Shown: positions 27,870-36,015 of the stretch, in pieces
Numbering within the stretch: position 1 is the first letter of the stretch
Layout of the letters: each line of letters begins with the position of its first letter
Source: Methanofollis formosanus
Lineage (GTDB): Archaea > Halobacteriota > Methanomicrobia > Methanomicrobiales > Methanofollaceae
DNA: 64,000 nucleotides
Assembly: GCF_019633745.1 (NCBI RefSeq)
Contig: NZ_CP037968.1
Coordinates: 1,618,789-1,682,788, forward strand
Reading direction: 5' to 3'
Notes under the pieces: model-generated
Seen by the model: only the letters and a program-made list of their open reading frames with translations
Told to the model about the DNA's origin: nothing
The model's database searches: none
Translations under genes and position numbers: made by a program

Positions 27870-28292
27870 TCAGCGGGCGGCCCGCTCTTCAAGGATCCGC
27901 CCGACGATCTGGGACGAACTGGCAAGCGGCCCTTCGTATCGTCCGATCCGCGCCACCTCGGCCCGCAGCCCCCGCTCCTTCAGGGCCGCCCTCAGGTCGT
28001 CCTCTTTGAAGAACTGGTTGAAGCCGAGGGTGATCACGTCGGGGTCGATCTCGCGGATCGGGTCGAAGATGTCGCCCTCCACCCCGAGCCGCGCGTGGTC
28101 GACCGGTTTGAGGGCCCTGACCATCGCAAGCCGCTGCTCCTGCGGGATGATCGGCCGCGGTTTGTGGCGGACGTTGACATCGCGGGCGACGATCACCCAG
28201 AGCTCGTCGCCGAGTTTCTTCGACTCCTCCAGATAGAAGAGGTGCCCGGGATGGAGAAGGTCGAAGGTGCCGGTGGCGACGACCCGCCTCAC
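27870..28292 (-). CDS. ribL: FAD synthase (archaeal cytidylyltransferase-like)
   Basis: The 140-residue nucleotidyltransferase transfers AMP from ATP to FMN to make FAD. The hallmark TGTFDLLHPGH (HxGH) lies near the N-terminus and the SSSQIVGRI segment near the end matches the (I/S)SSxxI/VR-type motif. Archaeal RibL is a stand-alone enzyme of this length, with a conserved cysteine context in some species; I see no cysteine here. The GTG start overlaps the stop of the upstream JAMM gene (GTGA), so the two are coupled. Confidence 0.9.
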   Translation of the reverse strand: MRRVVATGTFDLLHPGHLFYLEESKKLGDELWVIVARDVNVRHKPRPIIPQEQRLAMVRALKPVDHARLGVEGDIFDPIREIDPDVITLGFNQFFKEDDLRAALKERGLRAEVARIGRYEGPLASSSQIVGRILEERAAR

Positions 28293-28660
28293 CGGATCAC
28301 CTCCAGGTCGTACGGCTGGCCGCTGGCCGTGAAGCAGCGCCAGTCGTCAGGGCCGTACGGCCACCCGATGATGAGATGGTAGCGCCCGGTCCTGGGGAAG
28401 AACCCGAGGTCGGCGTCGGAAGGACGGATGACCCCGTTCGGGTGGGAGTGGGCGCTCCCGGCGGTGTGGGTGTCGAGGGGGAGCATGTCCAGAAAGACGC
28501 TGGCGCTCTCCTCGTTGCTCGTCGTGCCGGGGACGAGGTTGAGTTCGGTGATGACGCCGTCGGTCTCCCTGAGTATCGCGGCAAACTCGTTTGGATGGTT
28601 TTCCGCGCCGAGCCTGAGGAGGAGGTCAAGAAGGTCGGCAGAGATGCCTCTGATCTTCAT
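28289..28660 (-). CDS. JAMM/MPN metalloprotease-like protein
   Basis: Starting at the Met at 28660, the 123-residue protein carries a full JAMM zinc site. Glu in ENHPNEFAAIL, then HSHPNGVIRPSDADL (HxHPx7SxxD) supply the two histidines, serine and aspartate. Archaeal relatives cleave ubiquitin-like SAMP conjugates or act on C-terminal amide bonds. Substrate here is unknown. Linkage to ribL by a 4-base overlap is odd for a SAMP protease and may reflect a flavin- or cofactor-related amidase role. Confidence 0.82.
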   Translation of the reverse strand: MKIRGISADLLDLLLRLGAENHPNEFAAILRETDGVITELNLVPGTTSNEESASVFLDMLPLDTHTAGSAHSHPNGVIRPSDADLGFFPRTGRYHLIIGWPYGPDDWRCFTASGQPYDLEVIR

Positions 28661-28714
28661 AGGTCTATGGATGTTGGGTGCCATGCCCAATGAATGATTG
28701 GATCCGGGGCCGGT

Positions 28715-30124
28715 TCAGAACGGCCCGTCCTGGACATAACTCCTGCCCAGGGCGAGAGCCAGTTCGGCCCGTGCCAGTTCCCGGCCTAGATAGGCGGCAT
28801 GGTCGAGGCGGGTGACGCAGCCCGCGTTGATGAGGGCGGCCGTCAGGTCGGCGGCGGTCTGGCCGCGGTAGACCGTGCCTTTCTGCGCGGCGAGGATCAT
28901 ACCGCCGTCAACGGCGATCCTGATGTTCCCGGCCGGGTCGGGGACGAACTTCTCCGGCGCGGGAGGCACGTCGACGACCTCTCCTTCGGGAAGAGGTTCG
29001 CACCGACGGCGCTTCTCCTTGAGGACGAGGAGGTCGATCCCGAGGTCCTTGGGGTACGGGTGCTCGCCGAGAGCGGCCATCATCTCGGTCGCCCGACGCA
29101 TCTCGGCCACCGACCCTCGCGTCTTATCCGAGTGCTCGCTCGTGAAGATCACCGCGGCCCCGACCTCGTGGGCGCACGCCGCAAGGAGGGCGTTGATCCC
29201 GAGCGAGTCGGCGTCGATGAGTTCGGCGACGTTCCCGGCACCGAAGAAGATGGGACAATCGATATCCGTAAAGTTCCGGAGCGACTCCACCAGCCCCGAG
29301 CCCGCAGGCTGGAGGAGGGGGTCGGCGACGAGGGCACCGATCCCGGCTGACCGGGCCGCGGCAAGATTTGCCTCAAGTCCGGCCTCACCGGGCACGACGA
29401 CCGCCGCAACCCCGGCCGCGGCCACCGCCGCGCCCACGGCCGGGATGTTCCCTTCATGGAGGGAGAGGACCAGGTCGGCCCGCGGGAGCGCCGCCAGGAT
29501 CAGGGCCGGGTCCTGGGTGTCGGCGGCGAGAGGACCGTCGATCCCTTCCAGGCTTGCGAAGCATCGTCCGACATCGGCCGGCGTCGCGTCGAACCCGAAA
29601 CCCAGGTCGACGATGTCGGCGCCCCGCGCGAAGAAGTCCTCCACCGCCGCACGGAGGTCGGGACGGCGGTGGGCGTCCATGATCTCGGCGAGCACCTTCA
29701 TCCGCGATCCGCCCCCGATCGTGAGTCCTCTGATCACGACCTCTGCTTCGGCCGACGCCTCGGCTGCGGCGATCCGCCGGTACGCCGCCTCCCGCCGTTC
29801 GGCCGCAAAGAGTTCGTCGGCCGGGACCGTCCGGGAGAGGGCCACCGTGCCAAGACGCGAGAGGACCATCGCGAGGTCGGCCGCATGGCGTGGCCCCAGA
29901 TAGATCGGCACACCCGTTGCCTCCTCGACCTCCGCAAAGGAGGCCGTCGACATCCCGGAGACCAGGACCAGGTCGTACTCGCCCTCGTCGATGATCGCCC
30001 GCAAACGGGCCGGAGTGAGAAACGCGGCGATCTCGCCGGTGACCACTACCTCAGCGTCAAAACCGGTGGCCGCCTTCCGAACAACCCCGGCAGTCGCCTC
30101 GCCGGTAGGGAGCAGGATCCGCAT
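28715..30124 (-). CDS. dihydropteroate synthase-like protein
   Basis: The 469-residue archaeal protein has a C-terminal two-thirds resembling the pterin-binding TIM barrel of dihydropteroate synthase: DIVDLGFGFDATPADV, LAADTQDPALI and a DCPIFFGAGNVAELIDADS loop. An N-terminal unique domain (about 1-150) follows MRILLPTGEATAGVVRKAA. The family (dihydropteroate synthase-related, first noted in methanogens) is thought to work with one-carbon/pterin chemistry, possibly tetrahydromethanopterin synthesis, but its reaction is not settled as far as I know. Start 30124 follows AAGGAA. It is divergently transcribed from the PHP gene with a spacer of about 40 bases. Confidence 0.85.
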   Translation of the reverse strand: MRILLPTGEATAGVVRKAATGFDAEVVVTGEIAAFLTPARLRAIIDEGEYDLVLVSGMSTASFAEVEEATGVPIYLGPRHAADLAMVLSRLGTVALSRTVPADELFAAERREAAYRRIAAAEASAEAEVVIRGLTIGGGSRMKVLAEIMDAHRRPDLRAAVEDFFARGADIVDLGFGFDATPADVGRCFASLEGIDGPLAADTQDPALILAALPRADLVLSLHEGNIPAVGAAVAAAGVAAVVVPGEAGLEANLAAARSAGIGALVADPLLQPAGSGLVESLRNFTDIDCPIFFGAGNVAELIDADSLGINALLAACAHEVGAAVIFTSEHSDKTRGSVAEMRRATEMMAALGEHPYPKDLGIDLLVLKEKRRRCEPLPEGEVVDVPPAPEKFVPDPAGNIRIAVDGGMILAAQKGTVYRGQTAADLTAALINAGCVTRLDHAAYLGRELARAELALALGRSYVQDGPF

Positions 30125-30166
30125 ACCATTCCTTAATAGCCGTGAGGCGAAAAATGGTATGATCTT

Positions 30167-30832
30167 ATGCTGAGATGCGACCTGCACGTCCACTCACGCT
30201 ATTCGCGCGACGGTGAGAGCAGTATCGAGGAGATCCTCAGACAGGCCGAGGCCGCCGGGCTCGACGCCGTGGCGATCACCGACCACGACACCGTCGAGGG
30301 CGCGCTCGCCGCGCTCTCGTACGATAGCCCGATCATCGTCATCCCCGGGACCGAGATCTCGACAAAACAGGGACACCTCCTGGCCCTCGGCGTCACCGAA
30401 GCCTTCCCGAAAGGCATGGACTTTTTTGAAGCCGTCCACCGCGCCCGGGAGGCAGGGGCAGTGCTTATCCTCCCCCACCCGTACCATATGTGGCGCCACG
30501 GTGTCGGCCAGAAACTGAAGGCCGGACCGTCCCTGGTGGACGCCATCGAAGTCTTCAACAGCCGCTACATCACAGGGACCGCAAACCGGAAGGCGGCCAT
30601 GGTCGCGCGGTCCCTGGGCAAACCCTGCGTCGGCGGGAGCGACGCCCACCAGGCGAGGTTCGTCGGCTACGGCTACACCCTCGTCGACGCCGAACCAGAT
30701 CTGGCCTCCATCCTCGAGGCGATCCGGGCCGGACGGACCGCGGCCGGCGGACGGATGACCCCCCTCAAGTCGTACACCCGGCAGTCCCTGAAGAGCTCGT
30801 GGAAGAAGATCAAGGCCAGGATCCCCACATGA
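30167..30832 (+). CDS. PHP-domain metal-dependent phosphoesterase
   Basis: The 221-residue protein has the four PHP motifs: CDLHVHSRYSRDG, ITDHDT, GTEIST and the late GSDAH. It also has LPHPYH for the third metal site. Members hydrolyse phosphomonoesters or nucleotide phosphates using two or three metals; the substrate is unknown. Its stop overlaps the truA start (ATGA), so it is the first gene of a two-gene unit. Confidence 0.88.
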   Translation: MLRCDLHVHSRYSRDGESSIEEILRQAEAAGLDAVAITDHDTVEGALAALSYDSPIIVIPGTEISTKQGHLLALGVTEAFPKGMDFFEAVHRAREAGAVLILPHPYHMWRHGVGQKLKAGPSLVDAIEVFNSRYITGTANRKAAMVARSLGKPCVGGSDAHQARFVGYGYTLVDAEPDLASILEAIRAGRTAAGGRMTPLKSYTRQSLKSSWKKIKARIPT

Positions 30833-31671
30833 GACTGGCCTTCAGGATAGGCTACTGGGGTGACGGGTTCTATGGCTCCCAGGTCCAGCCCGAGGTCAGG
30901 ACCGTTGAGGGCGACGTGGCCGCGGTCTGCACGAAACTCGGACTCTTCGACGACCCCCGGGAAGCGCGCTTCGCCTTTTCCGGCAGGACCGACCGCGGCG
31001 TCCATGCCGCCGGGCAGGTCTGCGCCTTCACGACCGCCGAACCGGAACGGGCGGTCGCCGCCCTGCCGTACGAACTCCCGGCAGACATCTGGACCACCGG
31101 ATGGGCCGAGGTCCATGACCGGTTCAGCCCGAGAAAGGAGGCGACCGCCCGGACCTATCGCTATTTTTTCGAGGAGCACCCGGGCGATACCGCCCTGATG
31201 GATCGGGCGGCGCAGGCTTTTCTCGGCGAGCACGACTTCACCCTCCTCTCCAGGCGGAGCGAGCGCAACCCGGTGCGCCGGGTGCATGCCGCCCGCGTCT
31301 TTGATGACGGCGACTTCTGTGTCTTCGAGGTGACCGCGGAGAGTTTTCTCTGGAACATGGTGCGGTGCATGGCCTCGGCCCTCGCCATGGTCGGGCGAGG
31401 AGACGAGGAACCCGGATGGATCGGGGAGATCCTCAGGGGAGAGGGGGAGCGGCATCTCCCTGCCGCGCCTCCCGGCGGGTTGATCCTCCTGGACATCGCC
31501 TATCCCTTCCCCTTCACTCCCCTCCCTCCATCACCGAAGGCAGAACAGGCCCTTATCAGACGAGAAAGGGACTTCAGGTTGAAAAAAAGGGTGAGTGCAG
31601 CCCTACATGGGCTGAGCCTGGATCTCCTTGGGGAGGAGCAGGTTGATGACGAACTGCGGGATCTGCCGTGA
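30829..31671 (+). CDS. truA: tRNA pseudouridine synthase A
   Basis: The 280-residue enzyme isomerises uridines in the tRNA anticodon stem to pseudouridine. The catalytic aspartate is in FSGRTDRGVHAAGQV. Other motifs are ARTYRYFF, GEHDFT and the SFLWNMVRCM strand. The expected family end is near LLDIAYPF, but this frame continues for about 55 residues of basic, low-complexity sequence and overlaps the convergent gene by 69 bases. The extension may be a read-through or lost-stop tail. Confidence 0.9.
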   Translation: MRLAFRIGYWGDGFYGSQVQPEVRTVEGDVAAVCTKLGLFDDPREARFAFSGRTDRGVHAAGQVCAFTTAEPERAVAALPYELPADIWTTGWAEVHDRFSPRKEATARTYRYFFEEHPGDTALMDRAAQAFLGEHDFTLLSRRSERNPVRRVHAARVFDDGDFCVFEVTAESFLWNMVRCMASALAMVGRGDEEPGWIGEILRGEGERHLPAAPPGGLILLDIAYPFPFTPLPPSPKAEQALIRRERDFRLKKRVSAALHGLSLDLLGEEQVDDELRDLP

Positions 31672-32202
31672 GGTCTTGACCGTGAGGGAGAAATTCGCTT
31701 TTCCTTCGACAAGCCCCCTGTACTTCATGAACATCTTGAAGTCGGTGGAGAGAAGGGTGACGCCAAAGATCTTCATGCTGGCATGATGCTCTGCCACTTC
31801 CATCTCCTGCCCGAGAACGATTTTTTCTCTGTTGCCATTGACGTCAAGAATGAGTTCATCGCCATAACTGAGGGCCATCATCTTGACGTTCCCGACGGTG
31901 ACCGGTTCGCCGTCAGGGAACCAGACATTGTAGGTCACCGTGTACGGGTAGGTGGAACCAGGTATCGGATCCCCGAACTCAACATCAAGGGTAAAGGCGG
32001 CCGCAACGGCGAGAAGCAGGAGCAGTCCGAAGACTCCGAGAACGGCCTTCTTCTTTCCGCTCATTTTTTTCGGTTCTGGCGCCGGAGGTGACGGAGGAGA
32101 TACTGTGGACTGCTCAACCGGCCCTGGCCGGTTCGGCTGGACAGAGTCAGCCGGGGGGACGGTGCCGTCCGCCGCATCATTGGGTACATGTTCTTCGGTC
32201 AT
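31603..32202 (-). CDS. single-pass membrane protein with an extracytoplasmic domain
   Basis: The 199-residue protein starts at the Met at 32202. A cytoplasmic Pro/Thr/Glu-rich segment of about 45 residues precedes a KKK-flanked transmembrane helix (VLGVFGLLLLLAVAAAFTL). Outside lies a beta-rich domain of about 120 residues with YPYTVTYNVWFPDGEPVTVG. I do not recognise the family. It is probably exposed on the outer face of the membrane. Its 3' end overlaps truA on the opposite strand. Confidence 0.62.
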   Translation of the reverse strand: MTEEHVPNDAADGTVPPADSVQPNRPGPVEQSTVSPPSPPAPEPKKMSGKKKAVLGVFGLLLLLAVAAAFTLDVEFGDPIPGSTYPYTVTYNVWFPDGEPVTVGNVKMMALSYGDELILDVNGNREKIVLGQEMEVAEHHASMKIFGVTLLSTDFKMFMKYRGLVEGKANFSLTVKTSRQIPQFVINLLLPKEIQAQPM

Positions 32203-32387
32203 GGTGTTTCGCGGGAGAGGTAAGTCCCTGCACCATTTATGCATGCTGAAATCTGCCGGGCAGGAGAGAGGTTCGGACCAACAAACCCAAGTCAGCACAC
32301 ACCTAACCTATGGGTATCCATAGCAATCTACAAGAACACACCGACAAATGTAATGATCAATAATGAGCATCTGTCTCTGGTGAGGAG

Positions 32388-33278
32388 TTGAGTACGATTT
32401 CTGAGATACCAAAGGAGGAGTACCTCACGACCTGCACCGCGGCCTGTGCCGGATGCAGTTCGTCGCTATCCCTCCGCTATGTCCTGAAGGCGGCCGGACC
32501 CGACACGGTCCTGGTCGTCCCGGCATGTTGCACCAGCGTCATCCAGGGGATGTATCCGAACACCTCCTTCAATGTGCCGGTGTACAACATCGCCTTTGCA
32601 GCGGCTGCAGCCTGCGCCTCCGGCATGAGCAAGGCGTTCAGGAGTGCAGGGAAGAAGACCAACGTCATCGTCTATGCCGGGGACGGCGGGACGGTCGACA
32701 TCGGGATCCAGGCGCTTTCGGGCGCGTTCGAGCGCGGCACCGACTTCCTGTACATCTGCTACGACAACGAGGCCTACGGGAACACCGGGATGCAGCGTTC
32801 CGGGGCGACGCCGCTCGGCGCCCTGACCACCACCACCCCGGCCGGGAAGACCGAGACCAAGAAAGACCTCGACCAGATCGTGGCCGCCCACAATCCCCCG
32901 TACATGGCGACCGCCTGTAGCGCCTATCCCCTCGACCTGTACAAGAAGGTCAAGAAGGCGCTCTCCATCGAGGGACCGAAGTTCATCCACATCCTGGCGC
33001 CCTGTCCGCCGGGGTGGCGGTACAACTCCGACAAGACGATCGAGATCGGCAAACTCGCGGTCAAGACCGGGTCGTGGGTGCTGTACGAGCGCGAGTACGG
33101 CAAACTCACCGTCTCGGGTCCGTCCAGGATGGCACTGAAAAAGCCGCACCCGATCGAGGAATATGTGCGTGCCCAGGGTCGGTTCAAGAAGGCTACCCCT
33201 GAAATCATCGCCGAACTCCAGCAGAGCATCGAGAAGAATCTTGCACGGATCAAGAAGGAGGAGGAAGGCATATGCTGA
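32388..33278 (+). CDS. porB: pyruvate:ferredoxin oxidoreductase beta subunit (PorB)
   Basis: The 296-residue thiamin-diphosphate subunit has four cysteines for the proximal [4Fe-4S] cluster in CTAACAGC and PACC. The thiamin-diphosphate motif is AGDGGTVDIG followed by a YDNEAYGNTG stretch. With the other subunits it interconverts pyruvate, CoA and ferredoxin with acetyl-CoA and CO2, the anabolic entry into pyruvate in methanogens. A 2-oxoisovalerate specificity is not fully excluded. TTG start follows GGTGAGGAG. It overlaps the alpha gene by 7 bases. Confidence 0.85.
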   Translation: MSTISEIPKEEYLTTCTAACAGCSSSLSLRYVLKAAGPDTVLVVPACCTSVIQGMYPNTSFNVPVYNIAFAAAAACASGMSKAFRSAGKKTNVIVYAGDGGTVDIGIQALSGAFERGTDFLYICYDNEAYGNTGMQRSGATPLGALTTTTPAGKTETKKDLDQIVAAHNPPYMATACSAYPLDLYKKVKKALSIEGPKFIHILAPCPPGWRYNSDKTIEIGKLAVKTGSWVLYEREYGKLTVSGPSRMALKKPHPIEEYVRAQGRFKKATPEIIAELQQSIEKNLARIKKEEEGIC

Positions 33279-34378
33279 TGATCTCAACCGGCAACAAGGC
33301 CATCGCCGCGGCGGTCAAGCAGGCCCGTCCGTCGGTCGTCGCCGCATACCCGATCACCCCGCAGACCGAGATCATCGAGCAGATCGCCGCCTACGTCGCC
33401 GCAGGCGAGATCGAGACCGAGTATATCCCGGTCGAGAGCGAGCACTCGGCGATGGCGGCATGCATCGGGGCCGCGGCCACGGGCGTGCGGACCTTCACCG
33501 CGACGAGTTCGCACGGGCTGCTGTACATGCACGAGATGCTCCACTGGGCCACGGGCGCACGCCTGCCCATCGTGATGGCGAACGTGAACCGTGCCGTGGG
33601 GCCGGGGTGGAACACCTGGGCCGAGCACACCGACGCCTTCTCCCAGCGCGACACCGGGTGGCTCCAGGTCTTCGTGGGCACGGTTCAGGAGGCCTACGAC
33701 GCCACGCTCATGGCCTTCCGCATCGCGGAGGACGAGCGGGTGCTCCTGCCGGTGATGGTCAACCTCGACGGGTTCACCCTCTCGCACATCATGCAGTCCC
33801 TGGAGACCGTCGACCTCGGCGACTTCATCCCGCCGAACAGGCTTCCGTACGCCATTGACGTGAAGAACCCGATGGGCTACGGGCCGATGACCGGGCCTGA
33901 CGACTATTTCAGGTTCAGGTGGGATATCGAGCGCTCGATGCGGGACGCCCGCGAGGTGATCCGCGAGACCGAGGAGGAGTTCGCCAGGCGGTTCGGCAGG
34001 AAGTACGGTCCGGCCGAGGAATACCTGTGCGAGGACGCCGAGGTCGTCGTCGTCTCGATGGGCACCCTCGGCAAGGAGGCCGAAGTGGCCGTCGACCTTC
34101 TCCGCAAGGAAGGGATCAAAGCCGGGTCGATGCGCCTGCGCTGGTTCAGACCGTTCCCCGACCTCGACCTGAAGGGCCGGGAGGTCGTGGTCATCGACCG
34201 CGACTACTCGTTCGGGTTCGGCGGGGTCGTGGCGGCCTCGCTCAAGGCAAAGACCGGCATCGACTGCTACAACGTGATCGCCGGCCTCGGCGGGCAGGAG
34301 GTCACGTACGACGATATCGCCGACTTCGTGCGGAACCGTCGGATCGGTGAAGAGATGTGGTTCGGGGTGAGCGAGTAA
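33272..34378 (+). CDS. porA: pyruvate:ferredoxin oxidoreductase alpha subunit (PorA)
   Basis: This 368-residue subunit has AAYPITPQTEIIE, the pyrimidine-domain YIPVESEHSAM segment and TATSSHGLLYMHEMLHW. The stretch around AEHTDAFSQRDTGWLQVF, then LPVMVNLDGFTLSH, is typical of PorA and not of 2-oxoisovalerate subunits, which supports pyruvate as substrate. A C-terminal domain with VVVSMGTLGKEAEVAVDLLR follows. The start sits in a GGAGGAGGAAGG ribosome-binding region inside porB. Confidence 0.87.
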   Translation: MLMISTGNKAIAAAVKQARPSVVAAYPITPQTEIIEQIAAYVAAGEIETEYIPVESEHSAMAACIGAAATGVRTFTATSSHGLLYMHEMLHWATGARLPIVMANVNRAVGPGWNTWAEHTDAFSQRDTGWLQVFVGTVQEAYDATLMAFRIAEDERVLLPVMVNLDGFTLSHIMQSLETVDLGDFIPPNRLPYAIDVKNPMGYGPMTGPDDYFRFRWDIERSMRDAREVIRETEEEFARRFGRKYGPAEEYLCEDAEVVVVSMGTLGKEAEVAVDLLRKEGIKAGSMRLRWFRPFPDLDLKGREVVVIDRDYSFGFGGVVAASLKAKTGIDCYNVIAGLGGQEVTYDDIADFVRNRRIGEEMWFGVSE

Positions 34379-34905
34379 TGTATGAGATTCGTATCCACTC
34401 CCGCGGCGGACAGGGCGGGGTGACGGCGGCCCGTCTCCTTGCCCTTGCGGCCTTCAGGGACGGGAAACACGCGACCGCCTGCCCCTTCTACGGCGCCGAG
34501 CGCCGGGGCGCACCGGTCGTCTCCTTCGTGCGGATCGACGATGCGCCGATCAAGATCTACTCGCAGATCAGGAACCCCGACATGGTGGTCGTCCTGGACG
34601 CCTCGGTCATGGAGACCGTGGACGTCCTCCACGGCCTCAAGGAGGGCGGCAAGGTGCTGATCAACAGCGAGCACCCCCAGGAGTTCCCGGGCTTCACCTC
34701 CTATCATGTCGACCTGACCGGGATCGCCCTGGCCCAGGACCTCGCCATCGCAGGGACGCCCATCATCAACACCCCCTTCCTGGGTGCGGCGGCAAAACTC
34801 GGGATCGTCTCCGTCAAGTCGGTCAGGCAGGCGATCAGGGAGATGTTCACGGACGAACGGAACGTGAAGGTGGCCGAGGCCGCCTACGAGGAGCTGGTCA
34901 TATGA
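34378..34905 (+). CDS. porG: pyruvate:ferredoxin oxidoreductase gamma subunit (PorG)
   Basis: The 175-residue gamma subunit has YEIRIHSRGGQGGVTAARLL at the N-terminus and the FYGAERRGAPV segment, both diagnostic of this family. The ATG overlaps the porA stop by one base (TAATG). The gene order beta-alpha-gamma-delta differs from the common gamma-delta-alpha-beta arrangement. Confidence 0.88.
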   Translation: MYEIRIHSRGGQGGVTAARLLALAAFRDGKHATACPFYGAERRGAPVVSFVRIDDAPIKIYSQIRNPDMVVVLDASVMETVDVLHGLKEGGKVLINSEHPQEFPGFTSYHVDLTGIALAQDLAIAGTPIINTPFLGAAAKLGIVSVKSVRQAIREMFTDERNVKVAEAAYEELVI

Positions 34906-35147
34906 GAGAACGGCTTGCACTGAGCAAACCAAAGAAGGGCGCATGCGGGCTTACCGGGTCGTGGCGGGTCTTCCGTCCGGTCGTGGACAGGGAGAAATGC
35001 AACCAGTGCGGCATCTGCGAGATCCACTGCCCCGACGCGGTCATCGATGAGGAGCTGAAGATCGACCTGAACTTCTGTAAGGGCTGCGGGATCTGCGCGG
35101 ACGTCTGCCCGAAGAAGGCCATCACGATGGTCAGGGAAGAGAAGTAA
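34902..35147 (+). CDS. porD: pyruvate:ferredoxin oxidoreductase delta subunit, 2x[4Fe-4S] ferredoxin (PorD)
   Basis: The 81-residue ferredoxin-like subunit has two complete CxxCxxCxxxCP clusters, CNQCGICEIHCPD and CKGCGICADVCPK, separated by about 20 residues. It passes electrons from the catalytic subunits to ferredoxin. The start overlaps the porG stop by 4 bases (ATGA). A hairpin terminator lies just after its stop. Confidence 0.92.
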   Translation: MRERLALSKPKKGACGLTGSWRVFRPVVDREKCNQCGICEIHCPDAVIDEELKIDLNFCKGCGICADVCPKKAITMVREEK

Positions 35148-35155
35148 GGTTTTTT

Positions 35156-35181
35156 GGGGCGTTCGTGCCCCTTCTTTTTTC
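35156..35181 (+). terminator. hairpin and T-tract after porD
   Basis: GGGGC and GCCCC flank a 6-base loop and are followed by TTCTTTTTT. This looks like an intrinsic terminator ending the porBAGD transcript. Confidence 0.65.
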
Positions 35182-35241
35182 GGATCATTCGAAAAGATTC
35201 TTTTTCTTCCAACAGAACGGCAGAGGAGGACGCCACTCCGT

Positions 35242-35935
35242 GCCGTCCCCAGTCCTATCTTCTCGCAAAATGACGAGAAAGATCCCGTGATGGGGGACGG
35301 CATGATCTGATCATCACACCGTCTCGTTTTCATGATCACCGGAGATGGACGACGGACGGGAGTGGGCCGATCATTGCTCAGATGAGCACACCACCCCGTG
35401 CCGTCCCCAGCCCTATCTTCTCGCGAGATGGCAGAACAAACCCGGTGAAGGGGAACGGCATGATCTGAGCATGACGCCGCCCTGTCGTCGCGACCCCAAA
35501 GATAGAACCAGGACAGGAGCAGGCCGATCATTATTCAGAGGAGCACACCACTCTGTGCCGTCCCCGTCCCATCTTCTCGCGAGATGAAAGAACATATTCG
35601 ATGATGAGGGGACGGCATGATCCGATCATCACACCGTCTCGTTTTCATGATCACCGGAGATGGACGACGGACGGGAGTGGGCCGATCATTGCTCAGATGA
35701 GCACACCACCCCGTGCCGTCCCCAGCCCTATCTTCTCGCGAGATGGCAGAACAAACCCGGTGAAGGGGAACGGCATGATCTGAGCATGACGCTGTCCCGT
35801 TTTCATGACCCCGAAGATAGAGCCCGGACAGGGGATGAGCACGCCGCTCCTCGCTGTCCCCTGTCTCTCTTCTCTCGAAACGGCGGGAAAAATTCTGCGA
35901 GGGGGACGGCACGTCTGGATCATCACGTCGTCCCA
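35242..35935. repeat. hairpin array B: five tandem C-rich hairpin units
   Basis: Units begin near 35242, 35400, 35557, 35715 and 35853 (spacing 158, 157, 158, 138). Each has GCCGTCCCC pairing with GGGGACGGC about 45 bases later (in the 35853 unit GCTGTCCCC, a G-U wobble). A TCTCGCGAGA palindrome is present in most units, followed by a GATCATCACACC-type word. Two 169-base blocks, 35309-35477 and 35624-35792, are identical by my reading, 315 bases apart. No gene is supported. It resembles array A, eight kilobases away. Confidence 0.78.
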
Positions 35936-36015
35936 CACGCCCACCCTGGCGACGCTGCTCGTGTGTCCATTCATGCATACCCTTTTGACTCAGGCAGAGA
36001 GACCAGAGAGATACG

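Noticed and set aside
26885-35935. CRISPR array from the regular tandem repeats
   Set aside because: The period (about 158 bases) is too long, the sequence between the palindromes is itself repeated and not unique, and no cas gene is present.
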